NCBI GenBank assembly: GCA_004565275.1
Contig: SDOX01000020.1
Coordinates: 127,189-191,188, forward strand
Direction: 5' to 3'
DNA length: 64,000 nucleotides
Source: Nannochloropsis salina CCMP1776
Lineage: Eukaryota > Sar > Eustigmatophyceae > Eustigmatales > Monodopsidaceae
The notes beneath the pieces were generated by a model. The model did no database searches. It worked only from the letters and a program-made list of their open reading frames with translations, and was not told the DNA's origin. Shown piece after piece: positions 45,129 to 55,883 of the stretch. The position numbers were made by a program, and so were the translations under genes. Each line of letters starts with the position of its first letter. Position 1 is the stretch's first letter.

Positions 45129-46249
45129 AGTTGGATACAATTACAACCAATGCAGCTCGCGCTGGTTCACCGGCCACCAATCAGACCTTTGTCTGCTATA
45201 GTTCCTTTGTGGTGTGCAACTCTGTCGATGTGAGCCATCACAAAAATAAAGAGCGGTCATGGTGTCTACCATAGTTTCAACAAGAAGCGAGAGACGCGAG
45301 TCGAAAAATGTTATCATAGTGTCTGCTTAAGCGCGGTCTCTCTGCAACGTAGCACGAGAAATCATCTTTTGTACCCTACATGTCGGTCGCACCCTTACAT
45401 ATAGCGCCAACATGTACTTCAGCTCGACAAGGAAAAGAGAAACATACTTATGTCCCATATCGGGCACCGATCAAAACCAAACAATTCACCTTTTAGTCCC
45501 AGGCACACAAGTACAAAGAACAAGAGCCTCTTTTTTGAAGCTAATGAAATACACTGTAGATGTTTTTGGTTCATCGCTTGCGAGGGCGCCGCAAACAGAG
45601 ACCTCCACGGTCCATGCGCGTGTGGTCTCGTTTATGAGGGTTATAGCATTTTTCAAAGGTCGGTCGGAACAAAATTTTAAGCCATTTGAAGCGACGCCGG
45701 CCGAAAAACCATCTTCGAGTGACCAGACATCGAACCCTGCTTTTCTCTGCCTTCAGTCTCCGCATGGGTCTCATATTGTGGCTTTGGCTTAATCGACATA
45801 GTATTGTTCCGGCCGTCGGGATGGTCCTGCTACGTAGTCTACTAGGTAATACCAGAGAACGTAGAACCATCTGGGTGACTAAGTCATTGAAAAAATAGAC
45901 AAAAACGGCTATAACAAATGATAAGGAGCATCAGATACTTTATATCACGCAACGAAAGACCATTACTTTCACAGGGAAGTGATTACAATCCTTTGGTTCA
46001 CCTTTTGCGAGGCCATAGTCATTCTCCTTCCGCCCCATTCATTCGATGCATGCGCTAATGAAAAGCCTCAGACAGATCCACACGAGGAATGTACGAGGCC
46101 GGGGGACGTCAAAAAGAGAGACGCGGTTGTTGAAAATTGCTTCGCTTTCCTTCGAAGCCTTCAATCTACGCAACGGACCCATAGAAAAAAACAAGCACTC
46201 TCTTCCTATCTTTGTTCTTTATTTCGCGGGAAAAGACACCCATTTAGCA
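45129..46249. other. intergenic region
   Basis: About 1.1 kb between the start of the zinc-finger gene and the 3' end of the RtcA fusion gene, both on the minus strand. Frames of up to 126 codons (45412-45792 plus, 45571-45870 minus) have no recognised family and no paired splice signals. I see no RNA gene. Confidence 0.5.
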
Positions 46250-48544
46250 CTACGTCTCTGGAGTGAAAGCATGCCCTTGTGCAATTTCAACAGTCAAAGG
46301 CCCATCGCTTTTGTCACTCCACATTTTGAAGCTGACTCCTAGCAGCTGTTCTGTGATACGGATGGCGGTCGCAACATGATTCGAAGACAAAAATGATCGT
46401 GGCGGCCCAAGCACACGGGAGGTACCCTGCGCCAAAGCCATGTACATCACCAACTGATCAAGTGTGTGTTCATCTACGCAAGCTCCCGCCGCTTGACACT
46501 TGCGAAGAGTGCTGGCGAGTTCAGTGCAGACGCGTCGCTGCTCACCCTCCTTCTCACAATGTCTGTCGCCGTTATGATCACCTGACCCATCAGGCTTCCC
46601 GTTGGTGTGGTTTTGGAATTGCCGCAAATCTTCCAGCAACATGTCTGCGCCCAGACGGCATCCGCTGGTCGATTCTAGGACCAAGAGGAGGTGGAAGACC
46701 TCACGCTTGAGCCTTCCGCGGGCCCGTTTTCTCGATGCGAACCCTTGACGTCGCCCGCCGCCGCCTCCCCCTTCTTGCTCCCGCCCCGAGAAAGGCTCCT
46801 GCCTCCACACGTTGTCTTGATACTCAATGGCTATCTGGCCGCCGAAAACCTCCTCCAACACGTTACCCAGCACATCCCCGAGCCCCTCCACCAGGCGCTT
46901 ATCTGCGCCGCTCCCAGCCGTTACGATGCCCGTTGCAAACGCTAGTACACGCTGGGGACGACCAGGGTCCGTGAGGTTCAGTGGGCGGAGAGGAGAGAGA
47001 GGAGGAGATACATGGACCTGGACTTGTCCCCCTCCCTGGGGAAAGAAGCCTCGACTCAGGACCTCCGTCTCGACAACCAGGCCCATTCGAGCGAGCACCG
47101 GGGCGGTGACATGCACAAAGTAGTCGATGGAGGGCGAGTGGGAGACCGTGGTTCCACCTTGGAGGGTGAGTGTGACTCCCTCGGCGCCGGGGCGGGGACC
47201 GGGGCGTGCGGACTGGGCGGGGGCTTGGAAGGCGAGCAGGGGTAGCGCAGCTTGCAGCAACAGCGTTACGCTGCCGGCGGTGCCAGGGTCCGCCTTTAAA
47301 TGACGTTGGGGCGACGGAGACGCATCGAGGGAGGGAGAAAGAGGAGGGTGGATGCAGACCTCCGTGCTGCCCAAGTTGGCACCCTCCACGCTGCTCCTGC
47401 CTATCTCGGCGACCAGCCTGACACCGGCCAAATGCTGAGGCTGCAGGCCCGGCTTGCTTCTACCAGATCGAATGGAGCTGATGCGAAGGCGCTTTCGTAG
47501 TAAGATGCCTAGGGCCAGGGAAATGCGCAGGACTTGCCCCCCTCCCTCTAGCAAGCTCCCGTCTACCTCCACCTCTGCTGGGTTTATGCGGGCAGGAGGT
47601 GTTGCGTTCTTTGTGCCAGCACTCAGGCGAAAGAGACCCTGATCGGCAAAGGTTGCGCCTGCATGGCTTGGGAGTGTACCGGGCTCTACTCTAGTCACGC
47701 TGCCGCCGGCCAAGCGGACGATATAGCGCACACTGAAGGGGTCCGTAGGCCCGTTTCTCGCCAGCAGGTACAGCTGACGCACTGGGAAGACCTCTGCAAC
47801 CCAGTCGACCGAATCGATGAAATCTTTCGCGCTCTTTCGATCCTGGAACTGGCCTATGGACAGGTGCGGTGTAAATCTCCCTCCGAAAGAGGCGGTCAGG
47901 TCGGCGCAGTGAGGTATCGCAGCTTGGCAAGCAGCCTGTAGCTGTATTATTCTCGGATGCGGTGCTGGGCGGGCAAGTTCTTCTTCGTGTCGAAGCTCCG
48001 CATCGCTCAACCGCGCATCTTGCGGGGCCAGCCACGCTGTGCAGGAGGATCTCCCGTGTTCGAAGTAGCCCATCCGGGCCATTGTACAATCGTCGATGAC
48101 CGCGAAGGAGGACAATGCTTTTTGGAGGACGCGAGCAGCAGCATCAAATTCATACTCTGGCACGAATGGATAGATGATGTTGACGTGAGGTGGCCACCGC
48201 CTATAATGCTTGTCGTAAGAGCGTCGAATAGACTGGATGGCCGTAAAGAGCGACGAGTCCATGTCAGGCATTAAAGCCAGGGCGGACTGGTGGACTTTCC
48301 GGCCAGAAAAAAAATCGGAAAGATTTCCATCAGCTGTAGACATTGCAGACATTTCCCCCCTGCTAGTGGTGCTGGCAAGACGACAATTGGGGAGTCGAGC
48401 CTGGAGAGCAATGCCCTCTTGGCGGACAGAGGATAGGGTAATGATGCCCGCCCAGGACAGCGGCGCTTTCAAATGGCCCAGCGATACCAGCATGCGGAGG
48501 TGCACAACCGGTAGGCTCCCCTGTTGAGATCCATACTGTGGCAT
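46250..48544 (-). CDS. RTCA: fusion of a 2H (LigT/CPDase-like) phosphoesterase and RNA 3'-terminal phosphate cyclase
   Basis: 764 residues in one exon. Residues about 85-285 form a 2H phosphoesterase: two His motifs, HVNI in WPPHVNIIYPF (His120) and HLSI in FTPHLSIGQF (His227), with the usual spacing. In the first, Asn replaces the common Thr/Ser, a change also seen in related eukaryotic proteins as I recall. Such enzymes open 2',3'-cyclic phosphates or join or hydrolyse 2'-5' RNA bonds. Residues about 325-755 are RtcA, which converts RNA 3'-phosphates to 2',3'-cyclic phosphates using ATP: GSLLEGGGQVLRISLAL (from 329), ADPGTAGSVTLLLQA, the signature RGFFPQGGGQ (498-507) and the adenylylated His693 in DEHTLDQLVMYMALA. 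A Gly/Arg/Lys-rich insert (about 585-615) lies before the last third. The first ATG is 48544; residues 1-70 are unlike either domain and may be a presequence, with the ATGs at about 65-68 as alternatives. Confidence 0.86.
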   Translation of the reverse strand: MPQYGSQQGSLPVVHLRMLVSLGHLKAPLSWAGIITLSSVRQEGIALQARLPNCRLASTTSRGEMSAMSTADGNLSDFFSGRKVHQSALALMPDMDSSLFTAIQSIRRSYDKHYRRWPPHVNIIYPFVPEYEFDAAARVLQKALSSFAVIDDCTMARMGYFEHGRSSCTAWLAPQDARLSDAELRHEEELARPAPHPRIIQLQAACQAAIPHCADLTASFGGRFTPHLSIGQFQDRKSAKDFIDSVDWVAEVFPVRQLYLLARNGPTDPFSVRYIVRLAGGSVTRVEPGTLPSHAGATFADQGLFRLSAGTKNATPPARINPAEVEVDGSLLEGGGQVLRISLALGILLRKRLRISSIRSGRSKPGLQPQHLAGVRLVAEIGRSSVEGANLGSTEVCIHPPLSPSLDASPSPQRHLKADPGTAGSVTLLLQAALPLLAFQAPAQSARPGPRPGAEGVTLTLQGGTTVSHSPSIDYFVHVTAPVLARMGLVVETEVLSRGFFPQGGGQVQVHVSPPLSPLRPLNLTDPGRPQRVLAFATGIVTAGSGADKRLVEGLGDVLGNVLEEVFGGQIAIEYQDNVWRQEPFSGREQEGGGGGGRRQGFASRKRARGRLKREVFHLLLVLESTSGCRLGADMLLEDLRQFQNHTNGKPDGSGDHNGDRHCEKEGEQRRVCTELASTLRKCQAAGACVDEHTLDQLVMYMALAQGTSRVLGPPRSFLSSNHVATAIRITEQLLGVSFKMWSDKSDGPLTVEIAQGHAFTPET

Positions 48545-48813
48545 TACTTGCAAATCAAAGGGTCACGACCAATGCGTGCGTATGTTTAACCTCCTGCCCC
48601 AGCCCATCCTCCAGGTTTAAGCAGAAAGGGTGGAAATCCTCTTTCAAAGTACGATTTTTGTTTCTTTTCGGCTACCTTTCCCACTCCTTCATAAAATGTC
48701 ACCGATATTTCCGATTTAAGTTCTACTTTCATCCCCTAGCGCAGCAAAAGGGACATTCCCTCCTTTGCGATCCAATTTTTATTTGCCTTATTTGCTTCCC
48801 ATGCCCTCCAAGA

Positions 48814-50324
48814 TCAGACACCCTCATGGAAATGGTCGTACATACGCCCTGCTGCGAATCCTCCTCCTGACAGTGTGGGTTGGGACAGCTTGTCGTCGAG
48901 CACCTGAGTCCCAAGCTCCTTCTCCCGCAACTTCCGCCGCTTCTGCTCCTCTGTCTCTGTCCGCAGCCACCTCTCGGCGATGCGCAGCAGAGGCCCCGGG
49001 TCGCCGGCCCTGCGGAGCTCTTGGTAGTGCTCGAGATCTTCCAGCTTCCCCTGCCACCCGGTACGACCCTGATTGGTCATGAAGTGCAGATGCGAAGGCC
49101 AGTCGTCGAGGCCGTCGAAGATGTGGGTAGCGTATATCACCGTGGCGCCCCTCACCTCCGTCTCCCGCCGTAGCCAGCGCAGCAAGTCTTGGCGCACCAC
49201 AACATCCAGAGATACGGTTACTTCATCAAGAAGAAGGATGTCGAAGGGGCGGACCAGGCCTAAAAAGAGCTGCACGCGTCGGCGCTGTCCGTCCGAGACC
49301 CTGTTCATGCGCCACTCCGGGTCGATTCCCAGAAGCTCCAGGAGCTCGTCCCGTCTCTCTGGGTGCTGGCTCTGCAGCTTACTCATCATGCCGGTGACGG
49401 GGATGTCTGCCTGCAGCGGTACCCCGTAGCCTGCGAAGGCGACCGTGCGCATGCCCCAGTCCGTGTCCATGTACGCACGGATCAGGTTCAGCTTGGTGTC
49501 TCGGAAAGCGTGCATCCCCATCACGGTAACCGCGTCGTCAGGCTTAGTCAAGTGCCGTCCTCCTAGGATACGGAGTAGTGTGCTTTTCCCCGCTCCGTTC
49601 GCGCCGATAAGAAGGCATCTTGGAAATAGAACGGATTGGGGGGGACAAGCGAAGGGAGATAAGGGAGAGGGGAGCGGTTCAAGCGGCAGCGTAACGGAAA
49701 AGACCTCATATAAGCGTTATGAAAGTTTCATGTTGATAATGAATGTCCAGATGGCTGCGCAGGGCAAGTCAAATAAAATTTACACAAGATGCATTGGATC
49801 GATGGCACCCGCGGTCGAGGGGGCACGAAGCCACCATGTCTCTTCCCGAAGGAAAGGTTGGGCTTTGACAGCTAGATACCATGAATATCGCGAAGATGTC
49901 TGGTTCAGGTTAAAGTAGAAGCATCGCATTAATGCTAAAACAGCATTGCTCAGAAACGTGTCTAGGTCGCGATGAGTGATGAGAGAGTGACGTACATGCT
50001 ACCACAATTCACCAAACACATCAGGCGTGTACGATGGAGGAATTACGTACCGGCTACCTCTTTTAAGCCGCATATTGATACCCTTCAAAACCTATCGGGG
50101 TAGGGGGTAAACGTAGACGTGACGAACGTCAGTCGAAAGGGCGTGTTCGGGCAGTCGAACCACCACGCACGTGCGTCCCCATGCCTCAAGCCCTCCTTCT
50201 AAAAGCTTACTGGACGGTCCCCGTAGGAAAAATTTAAGTCTCGGATGAGGACAGCGTCGTCAGGCAAAAAAGGACCAGCCACATCCTCCTCTGGCTTAAG
50301 CGGAGTCTTGGTAAGGTCGGTCAT
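48814..50324 (-). CDS. soluble ABC ATPase of the CAF16/ABCI20 type
   Basis: A single ABC domain without membrane segments. Three exons: 50324-50211, 50091-50051 (only 41 bases) and 49618-48814. Donors are GTAAGC and GTACGT, acceptors GATAG and CCAAG, phases 0 and 2. The 319-residue product reads LIRDLNFSYGDRP, then VLKGINMRLKRGSR, then the Walker A CLLIGANGAGKSTLLRILGG. Then come the family-typical VAFAGYGVPLQADIPV, the signature-like VSDGQRRRVQLFLGL in place of LSGGQ, Walker B FDILLLDEVTVSLDV, and ATHIFDGLDDWPSHLHFM. These match Arabidopsis ABCI20 and yeast Caf16, a partner of the CCR4-NOT complex. The plant proteins have been linked to the ER and to cytokinin responses, as I recall. The C terminus ends in a basic helix and GGGFAAGRM, also as in ABCI20. 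The cellular role here is unknown. Confidence 0.9.
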
Positions 50325-50843
50325 GTCTTAGTTTCAAATGCGTTGATATGTGGGGTTTAGGGGAGAGGTTGCGACGCACTGTTAGGTAATGGACAGCTTC
50401 ACCAGCGCCGATAATTATCTTATCAGGCGACCGCTGTGGTAGATGCATTTTAGAGCAATAGGAGACTATGATGAAGTAATCATTACATACGTATTAAGGA
50501 CATTTCACGACTGCATACCCCCGGGATCGCCTGACGCACCACTCGCCAGCTCGGCTGTTCTTTCGCTGCTACGGTAGAGTACACGTGCTCCCCATGGCGA
50601 TTGCTGCCATGCGAACTGCAAGCTCACTTCATTTCACCGGCGCGACACCCTCCAAGTAAGGTGCAGCGACGGTATCTTGCCATTAAAGCACCAAGCGGGG
50701 AGTGTAAATAGGGCTAGTCACAGTCCTCAGGGTCGTCGTCGTCACTTAGGACGCGTCTTCGTCTACCTGCCGCCCGCGACTCCTCTATCCATTCCTTCAG
50801 CACTGCACACCTTTTGCAGTCTCCTGCTTTCCCCCTAGAAAGC
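50325..50843. other. divergent intergenic region
   Basis: About 520 bases between the ABC ATPase (-) and the Rab gene (+), expected to hold both promoters. A frame on the minus strand across 50714-51382 runs antisense to the Rab gene and is not called. Confidence 0.5.
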
Positions 50844-51920
<1,077 letters not shown>

Positions 51921-52238
51921 GCGCGGATGGGTTGGGGTTTGATGAGGAGGGAAGAGGTGGCACGGGACCGGGCCTGTACAGGGTAACGGAGGGGAAGGAG
52001 GCAGGGGCGGGGGGGGGGTGAGGATGGTCAGCGGCGGTCTGGGCCAGCCCGTGGGAGTAAGGAGAGGGGCGACGCGAGGAAGGGGGAAAAGCTTTGTACA
52101 TGCAGAAGGAAAAATGAAAGCAACCACGCAACGAAGCGAGAGGCCGGCAGTGTGATCTGCCGAAGACCATGCATAGATACCGCGCCCTTATGCACATTTA
52201 CTTTGCAATGTCCCACCATCCCTCTAGCCCCCGCCCGC
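51921..52238. other. intergenic region between convergent genes
   Basis: About 320 bases, GC-rich with G runs in the first half. It separates the 3' ends of the Rab and NAA38 genes. No separate gene seen. Confidence 0.55.
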
Positions 52239-52574
52239 TCACGTGCCCGGGCCCGTCACCTCCAGGGGGTCCCGCCCCTTCACCTCCACCCGCACCACGT
52301 GCTTCCCCGGGAGCATCACCAGCCCCAGTTGCCGCACCTGCACGCTCTCCGACCCGGCCCCCACCCCCGCCCGCGCTCCCATGCCCCGCCGCTCCGAGGC
52401 CTCTCGCAGGATCACGTTCAGGTGCTCGTCCATGCACTGGTACCGGCCCGTCACCGCCCGCCCGTCCGAAAGCGTCACCCGCAGCGCGCTGCCCAGCAGT
52501 CCCCTCAGCTTCGCCTTGGCACGGAGGGAGTCGACTCCCGATTCCCCGGCCTTCGCCTCCGGGCTGTCGGACAT
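52239..52574 (-). CDS. NAA38: NatC N-alpha-acetyltransferase auxiliary subunit 38 (LSMD1-like)
   Basis: 111 residues, one exon, true ATG at 52572-52574. It is an Sm-like fold with the LSMD1 pattern: LRGLLGSALRVTLSDGRAVTGRYQCMDEHLNVILREA (Sm1), a short Gly-rich spacer, then RQLGLVMLPGKHVVRVEVKG (Sm2). MLPGKHVV in Sm2 is typical of NAA38, whereas canonical LSm proteins have a RG-x-N motif. NAA38 joins NAA30 and NAA35 to acetylate the N termini of proteins starting Met-Leu, Met-Ile, Met-Phe or Met-Trp at the ribosome. A member of the Lsm family proper is less likely but cannot be excluded by eye. The downstream gene on the same strand ends about 280 bases before this one starts. Confidence 0.8.
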   Translation of the reverse strand: MSDSPEAKAGESGVDSLRAKAKLRGLLGSALRVTLSDGRAVTGRYQCMDEHLNVILREASERRGMGARAGVGAGSESVQVRQLGLVMLPGKHVVRVEVKGRDPLEVTGPGT

Positions 52575-52856
52575 GTCCCTCCGCGACTCTCTCAGAGACC
52601 CACTGCGTCGCCTGCGGGAAGGGAAGGAGGCACGAATGAGGCAACCCTGCTCTTCGACTCAACGGCTAGGTCGCACATGGCGATGTCGCCTCCTGCGCAA
52701 CAGAGCAGGGCTTTGAGGCACCTCGGGCCAGCCTCCACCCTGTGGCGTGTCACCACAACGTTTGGGTGGAAGTTGAGTACGTTCATCAGACATCCCCTAG
52801 TCTCAGATTTGCAACTTTCAGTCCGAATGCCCGGGGCATCCACACAGAGCAGGCTT

Positions 52857-53138
52857 TTAACCGCCGCTGATGGGCGGTATTAGGGCGACTTCGTCCCCGT
52901 CTTGCAGGGACAATGTGCCCTCCGCCTCTGCATCCACATACTGCATATTTAGGGCCAATGTGACATCAGCGATGATTGAGTCCAAATCAGGAAAAGCACC
53001 GGCCAGATAGGTCCGCACGTCTCTCAAGTACAGCACGCCACTGGAATCTGCACGAGGCTGGATCTCAACATCCACCTGCTGCACACCGCCCACTAATTCA
53101 CGGGCTGCTGCAAAAAAGAGAATTTTAATCGACGGCAT
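52857..53138 (-). CDS. MOCS2A: molybdopterin synthase small subunit (MoaD/MOCS2A)
   Basis: 93 residues, true ATG at 53136-53138, one exon. It has the ubiquitin-like fold of MoaD: IKILFFAAARELVG at the start, VRTYLAGAFPDL, LALNMQYV, DGDEVALIPPISGG at the end. The C-terminal Gly-Gly, which is made into a thiocarboxylate and donates sulphur to precursor Z, is intact and is the real end of the protein. It implies that the organism makes molybdenum cofactor, needed for nitrate reductase, sulphite oxidase and xanthine dehydrogenase. In animals this subunit shares an mRNA with MOCS2B; no MOCS2B frame overlaps here, so the subunits are coded separately. Confidence 0.94.
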   Translation of the reverse strand: MPSIKILFFAAARELVGGVQQVDVEIQPRADSSGVLYLRDVRTYLAGAFPDLDSIIADVTLALNMQYVDAEAEGTLSLQDGDEVALIPPISGG

Positions 53139-53881
53139 TATTTGCGTATTTGTGACTTAGGGTAGGTCCGTATGGCGCACTCAAATTGTTTATTTAGTCG
53201 TAGGGAGATGTCTAGCGGTCAAGGTTGCGGTGTAAGGATGATAAAACTCCTGTTTGCTTGCACCCCGCACAAAGCAATCACAGATAAGCAGAGACCGTTC
53301 TCCTGTGCGTTACCACTGTCTGTGAAGGGACACAGTTGATGCAAATCTGGGTGAGCTAAAGACCATGACCAAGGCTTCAGTGGGAAAACTTTCACGTGAA
53401 GGAGTCTCACAAGCGCAGCTCTTATTCGAGGGCTTGCGCTGACGATATGCCCGTGCAAAGGGCTATACAAGAATAACGACATCAAGTGAGGGGAGCGTTT
53501 AAGGGGTGTGCATGTCTTCGTGACTGTGAAATTTCAGGACACTAGCAACACTTTCCAGCAGTGTAATATGACAGAGTATCCAATGCCACGAAAAGGCGGC
53601 GATGTGCTCGATCCGGTTGCAATACAGGGTGGGCAAAAGCCTGACGATCTGCACTAGATCTCTCGCACGCATGGCGACGCGTGACAAATGTTAACAGAGC
53701 GGACATGAATATCGTCTTGTTGACACTTCGCCTTGTAAAAGTGAGCAGTTTCCTGACCCTTCATGTTGCCGTGACGTGGTACTCGCTCCCTCGTTCTAAA
53801 TCTTGCTCGACTCTTACCTGCCTGTTTCGGCACTCCTGCTCTCCTGTTTCTTCATCATATCCCCGGCACTCAAGCAACAAG
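53139..53881. other. divergent intergenic region
   Basis: About 740 bases between MOCS2A (-) and the CHIC gene (+). The CHIC frame is open for 67 codons upstream of the chosen start, including a possible upstream ATG, but those residues do not resemble the family. Nothing else seen. Confidence 0.5.
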
Positions 53882-54349
53882 ATGGTATTCAATGCACCGC
53901 GACGTGCGCCTCCGGAATCCCTGGCTCGACCGCGGAAGGAGGTGGCCTTGCTGCGCGCAACTGGCCTTCGCTTTATCAACGGCGTGAGCTCGTCCTACGA
54001 CACAACTTTTCCCCCCGTGCTGGAGAACGTGCTCAGTGAATCTGCTTTTATCGAGGCTATCGGGCGAGTCAATAACGTCTTGGCGATGTACTGGCCTTGT
54101 ACGGCCTGTTTCCTGTGTGGCTATGTATTCAGCCCCGTCACCCTCGGGCTGTCCCTAGCCTGTCCGCATATATGTGTGGGTGAAGCCGAGAAACACGGAC
54201 AGCAAGAGCTGGAGCACTTGAATCACTCTCATGTGTTTAGAAGTCTGGGCATGGTATGGGGACTGCGGAAGAGTCTCTTGCAGTCGTGGATCGTGATCGA
54301 GTTGCCAGTGAAGGCGGAAGGTCCCGAAGGAGACAGGGAGGAGCGGTAG
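53882..54349 (+). CDS. CHIC family protein (cysteine-rich hydrophobic domain, Erf4/golgin A7 superfamily)
   Basis: 155 residues, start at the ATG that gives the family length. It resembles human CHIC2 in order: an N-terminal basic part, GLRFINGVSSSYDTTFPPVLENVLSESAF, INRVN-like IGRVNNVLAMYW, a hydrophobic Cys-rich segment (CTACFLCGYVFSPVTLGLSLACPHICVG), the Glu/His helix LEHLNHSHVFRSLGMVWGLRKS, and VIELP near the end. The Cys cluster would be palmitoylated to hold the protein on membranes of the Golgi or plasma membrane. Golgin A7 and yeast Erf4, in the same superfamily, are partners of the Ras palmitoyltransferase, so that role is possible. There are fewer Cys residues than in the mammalian proteins. 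In-frame ATGs further upstream exist but would add residues without family resemblance. Confidence 0.78.
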   Translation: MVFNAPRRAPPESLARPRKEVALLRATGLRFINGVSSSYDTTFPPVLENVLSESAFIEAIGRVNNVLAMYWPCTACFLCGYVFSPVTLGLSLACPHICVGEAEKHGQQELEHLNHSHVFRSLGMVWGLRKSLLQSWIVIELPVKAEGPEGDREER

Positions 54350-54554
54350 CGTCGAAATTCTTGGGCTTTCATGCCAGATCCTGTTGTGCCAGAAAGTGCA
54401 GCATGTAGTCAACACTACGATTGCAGGCTTGCTTTTATGCCTTGGAGGAAACCGACACTCCTGACCGTACGAACCTCTGCGCCCACCTCACTTCCTTCCT
54501 CTTCCCTCCCACGCATACGGCTCATCCGGAAACAGGGTCCACAGCTACGTGCCG

Positions 54555-55366
54555 ATGGAGGAGGAAAACTCTTTGGCCTCGGGTGTCGGGGCCAAGGTAA
54601 GCGCGGCCGTGGCCCCTCCATTGGGCGCTGGACGGACCCAGCCTGCGGGTTTGTTGGAGGCCCCCCGTCTGCTCGCGAATGGCATCGAGGTCTCCCTTCA
54701 CGCGTGCACACGCTCCATGGTCCGCGAGGTCCGTCACATTTTCCCACACCTGTCGGCGGCCAGCGTCGGGGCGTTACAGGGGGCTGGGTCTCTAGGGGCG
54801 GAGGGCAGACTTCAGCGGGCGCAGGACGCCGCGGCGCCGATTCCGGACTCTGAGCAAAGCGCTGCGGGTTGCGAGGAGGGACAAGGGGGGGGGGGGGGGA
54901 AGACGGGCCCCTTCTCATAATGCCCACCATGCAGAAATCTCGGCTGGATACTGTCCGCTTTGGACCGGAGGTGGAGGAGGAGAAGGACCGGTGCCTGGAG
55001 CGCTTCGCGGCCTTCGCGCGGCCCCTCTGCCAGGGCCTGCGAGGCCAAGGCTTCTGGGCCGACTTCATCGATCCCTGCTCGGGCCTGCCCATGCTAACCC
55101 CGCACTGCACGCGCCCTTACAGCGAAGTCGCCGGCTTTGAGCACCTGCTGCGCTACAAGACACAAAACGCAGGCTGCTGCAAGATCCTCCTCCACCCCCG
55201 CTGGGGTTCGTCGTGCTACCCGGCCACCATTTTCACGACCGCGCCGGTGAAGACGGTGCGGGCGGCGATTCATATGCTGGAGCGCGAAGGAGAGAGGAAG
55301 GGGGAGAGTAGAAAAGTGTGTGAGCGTGGACACGGGGTTCATGAGGGCCCCCTGGCTGTGGCGTGA
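54555..55366 (+). CDS. MMADHC: MMADHC (cobalamin trafficking protein CblD) homologue, frame broken at a G run
   Basis: MMADHC works with MMACHC to route vitamin B12 to methionine synthase and methylmalonyl-CoA mutase. Two frames each match part of it. The first, 54555 to about 54884, has LLANGIEVSLHACTRSMVREVRHIFPHL, like the human segment before LFPEV. The second, about 54899-55366, has LLIMPTMQKSRLDTVRFGPEVE, RGQGFWADFIDPCSGL, NAGCCKILLHPRWGSSCYPATIFTTAP, which match the human C-terminal domain closely. Between them lies a run of 15 G (54885-54899). One more or two fewer G would join the frames. An assembly error, length polymorphism or an unseen intron could explain this; no good splice pair was found. 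The N terminus is uncertain: another frame just upstream (from 54371) reads like a mitochondrial presequence. The protein ends with a basic, variable tail. Confidence 0.75.
54885..54899. repeat. run of 15 G inside MMADHC
   Basis: A homopolymer of 15 G. It sits exactly where the MMADHC reading frame changes, at a spot where the family is variable. Slippage or miscounted bases are likely. Confidence 0.9.
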
Positions 55367-55883
55367 GTCCGGGCGAGGTACAGATTTTGCTAGCGCTGCC
55401 GAGGGGGGGAGAGGACCAGTGGGAGCCGAAACTGATGGTTCTGAAGAAAGTCAGTAAGAGGGCGTGCGAAGGGTAAGAAAAGTAGGTGCACGCCCTTCCA
55501 GTCTAGCCAGAGGTCGCGCCACGTCCATTTTTGAGGTGAGGGGATTTCAAGGCGGTGAGGGCTCTGTAGCTGTGTGTTTCAGGGTGCGATCACGCCCTCG
55601 AGGGCGAAAGAACAAAATTTATCAAATTCAACATCTCGTTATTGGCCCCATGCTGGAGGGAAAGCGGAAATAGCAGGGAGACAGTACCCGTGGGGCATTC
55701 TTTTTCTTCTTTCAGCTACCACGGTGCTGCCCGACGCGCTCAGGAGCCCTTGCATGATCGAGGTGGCGCATTATTGAATAACTTTCACCCCGAATTTCCC
55801 TTCCTCCTTCCGGTATCGGTTACCCATTCCCAATCTCAATGCAGAGCATGGGCACGCCTCCATCGCCCGTAGCTCTGGCCTGC
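55367..55883. other. intergenic region between convergent genes
   Basis: About 520 bases between the MMADHC and ribosomal protein S11 3' ends. No credible frame or RNA gene. Confidence 0.5.

Noticed and set aside
54415-55110. 231-codon minus-strand Pro/Arg-rich frame
   Set aside because: Antisense of MMADHC in GC-rich sequence, where stops are rare by chance.
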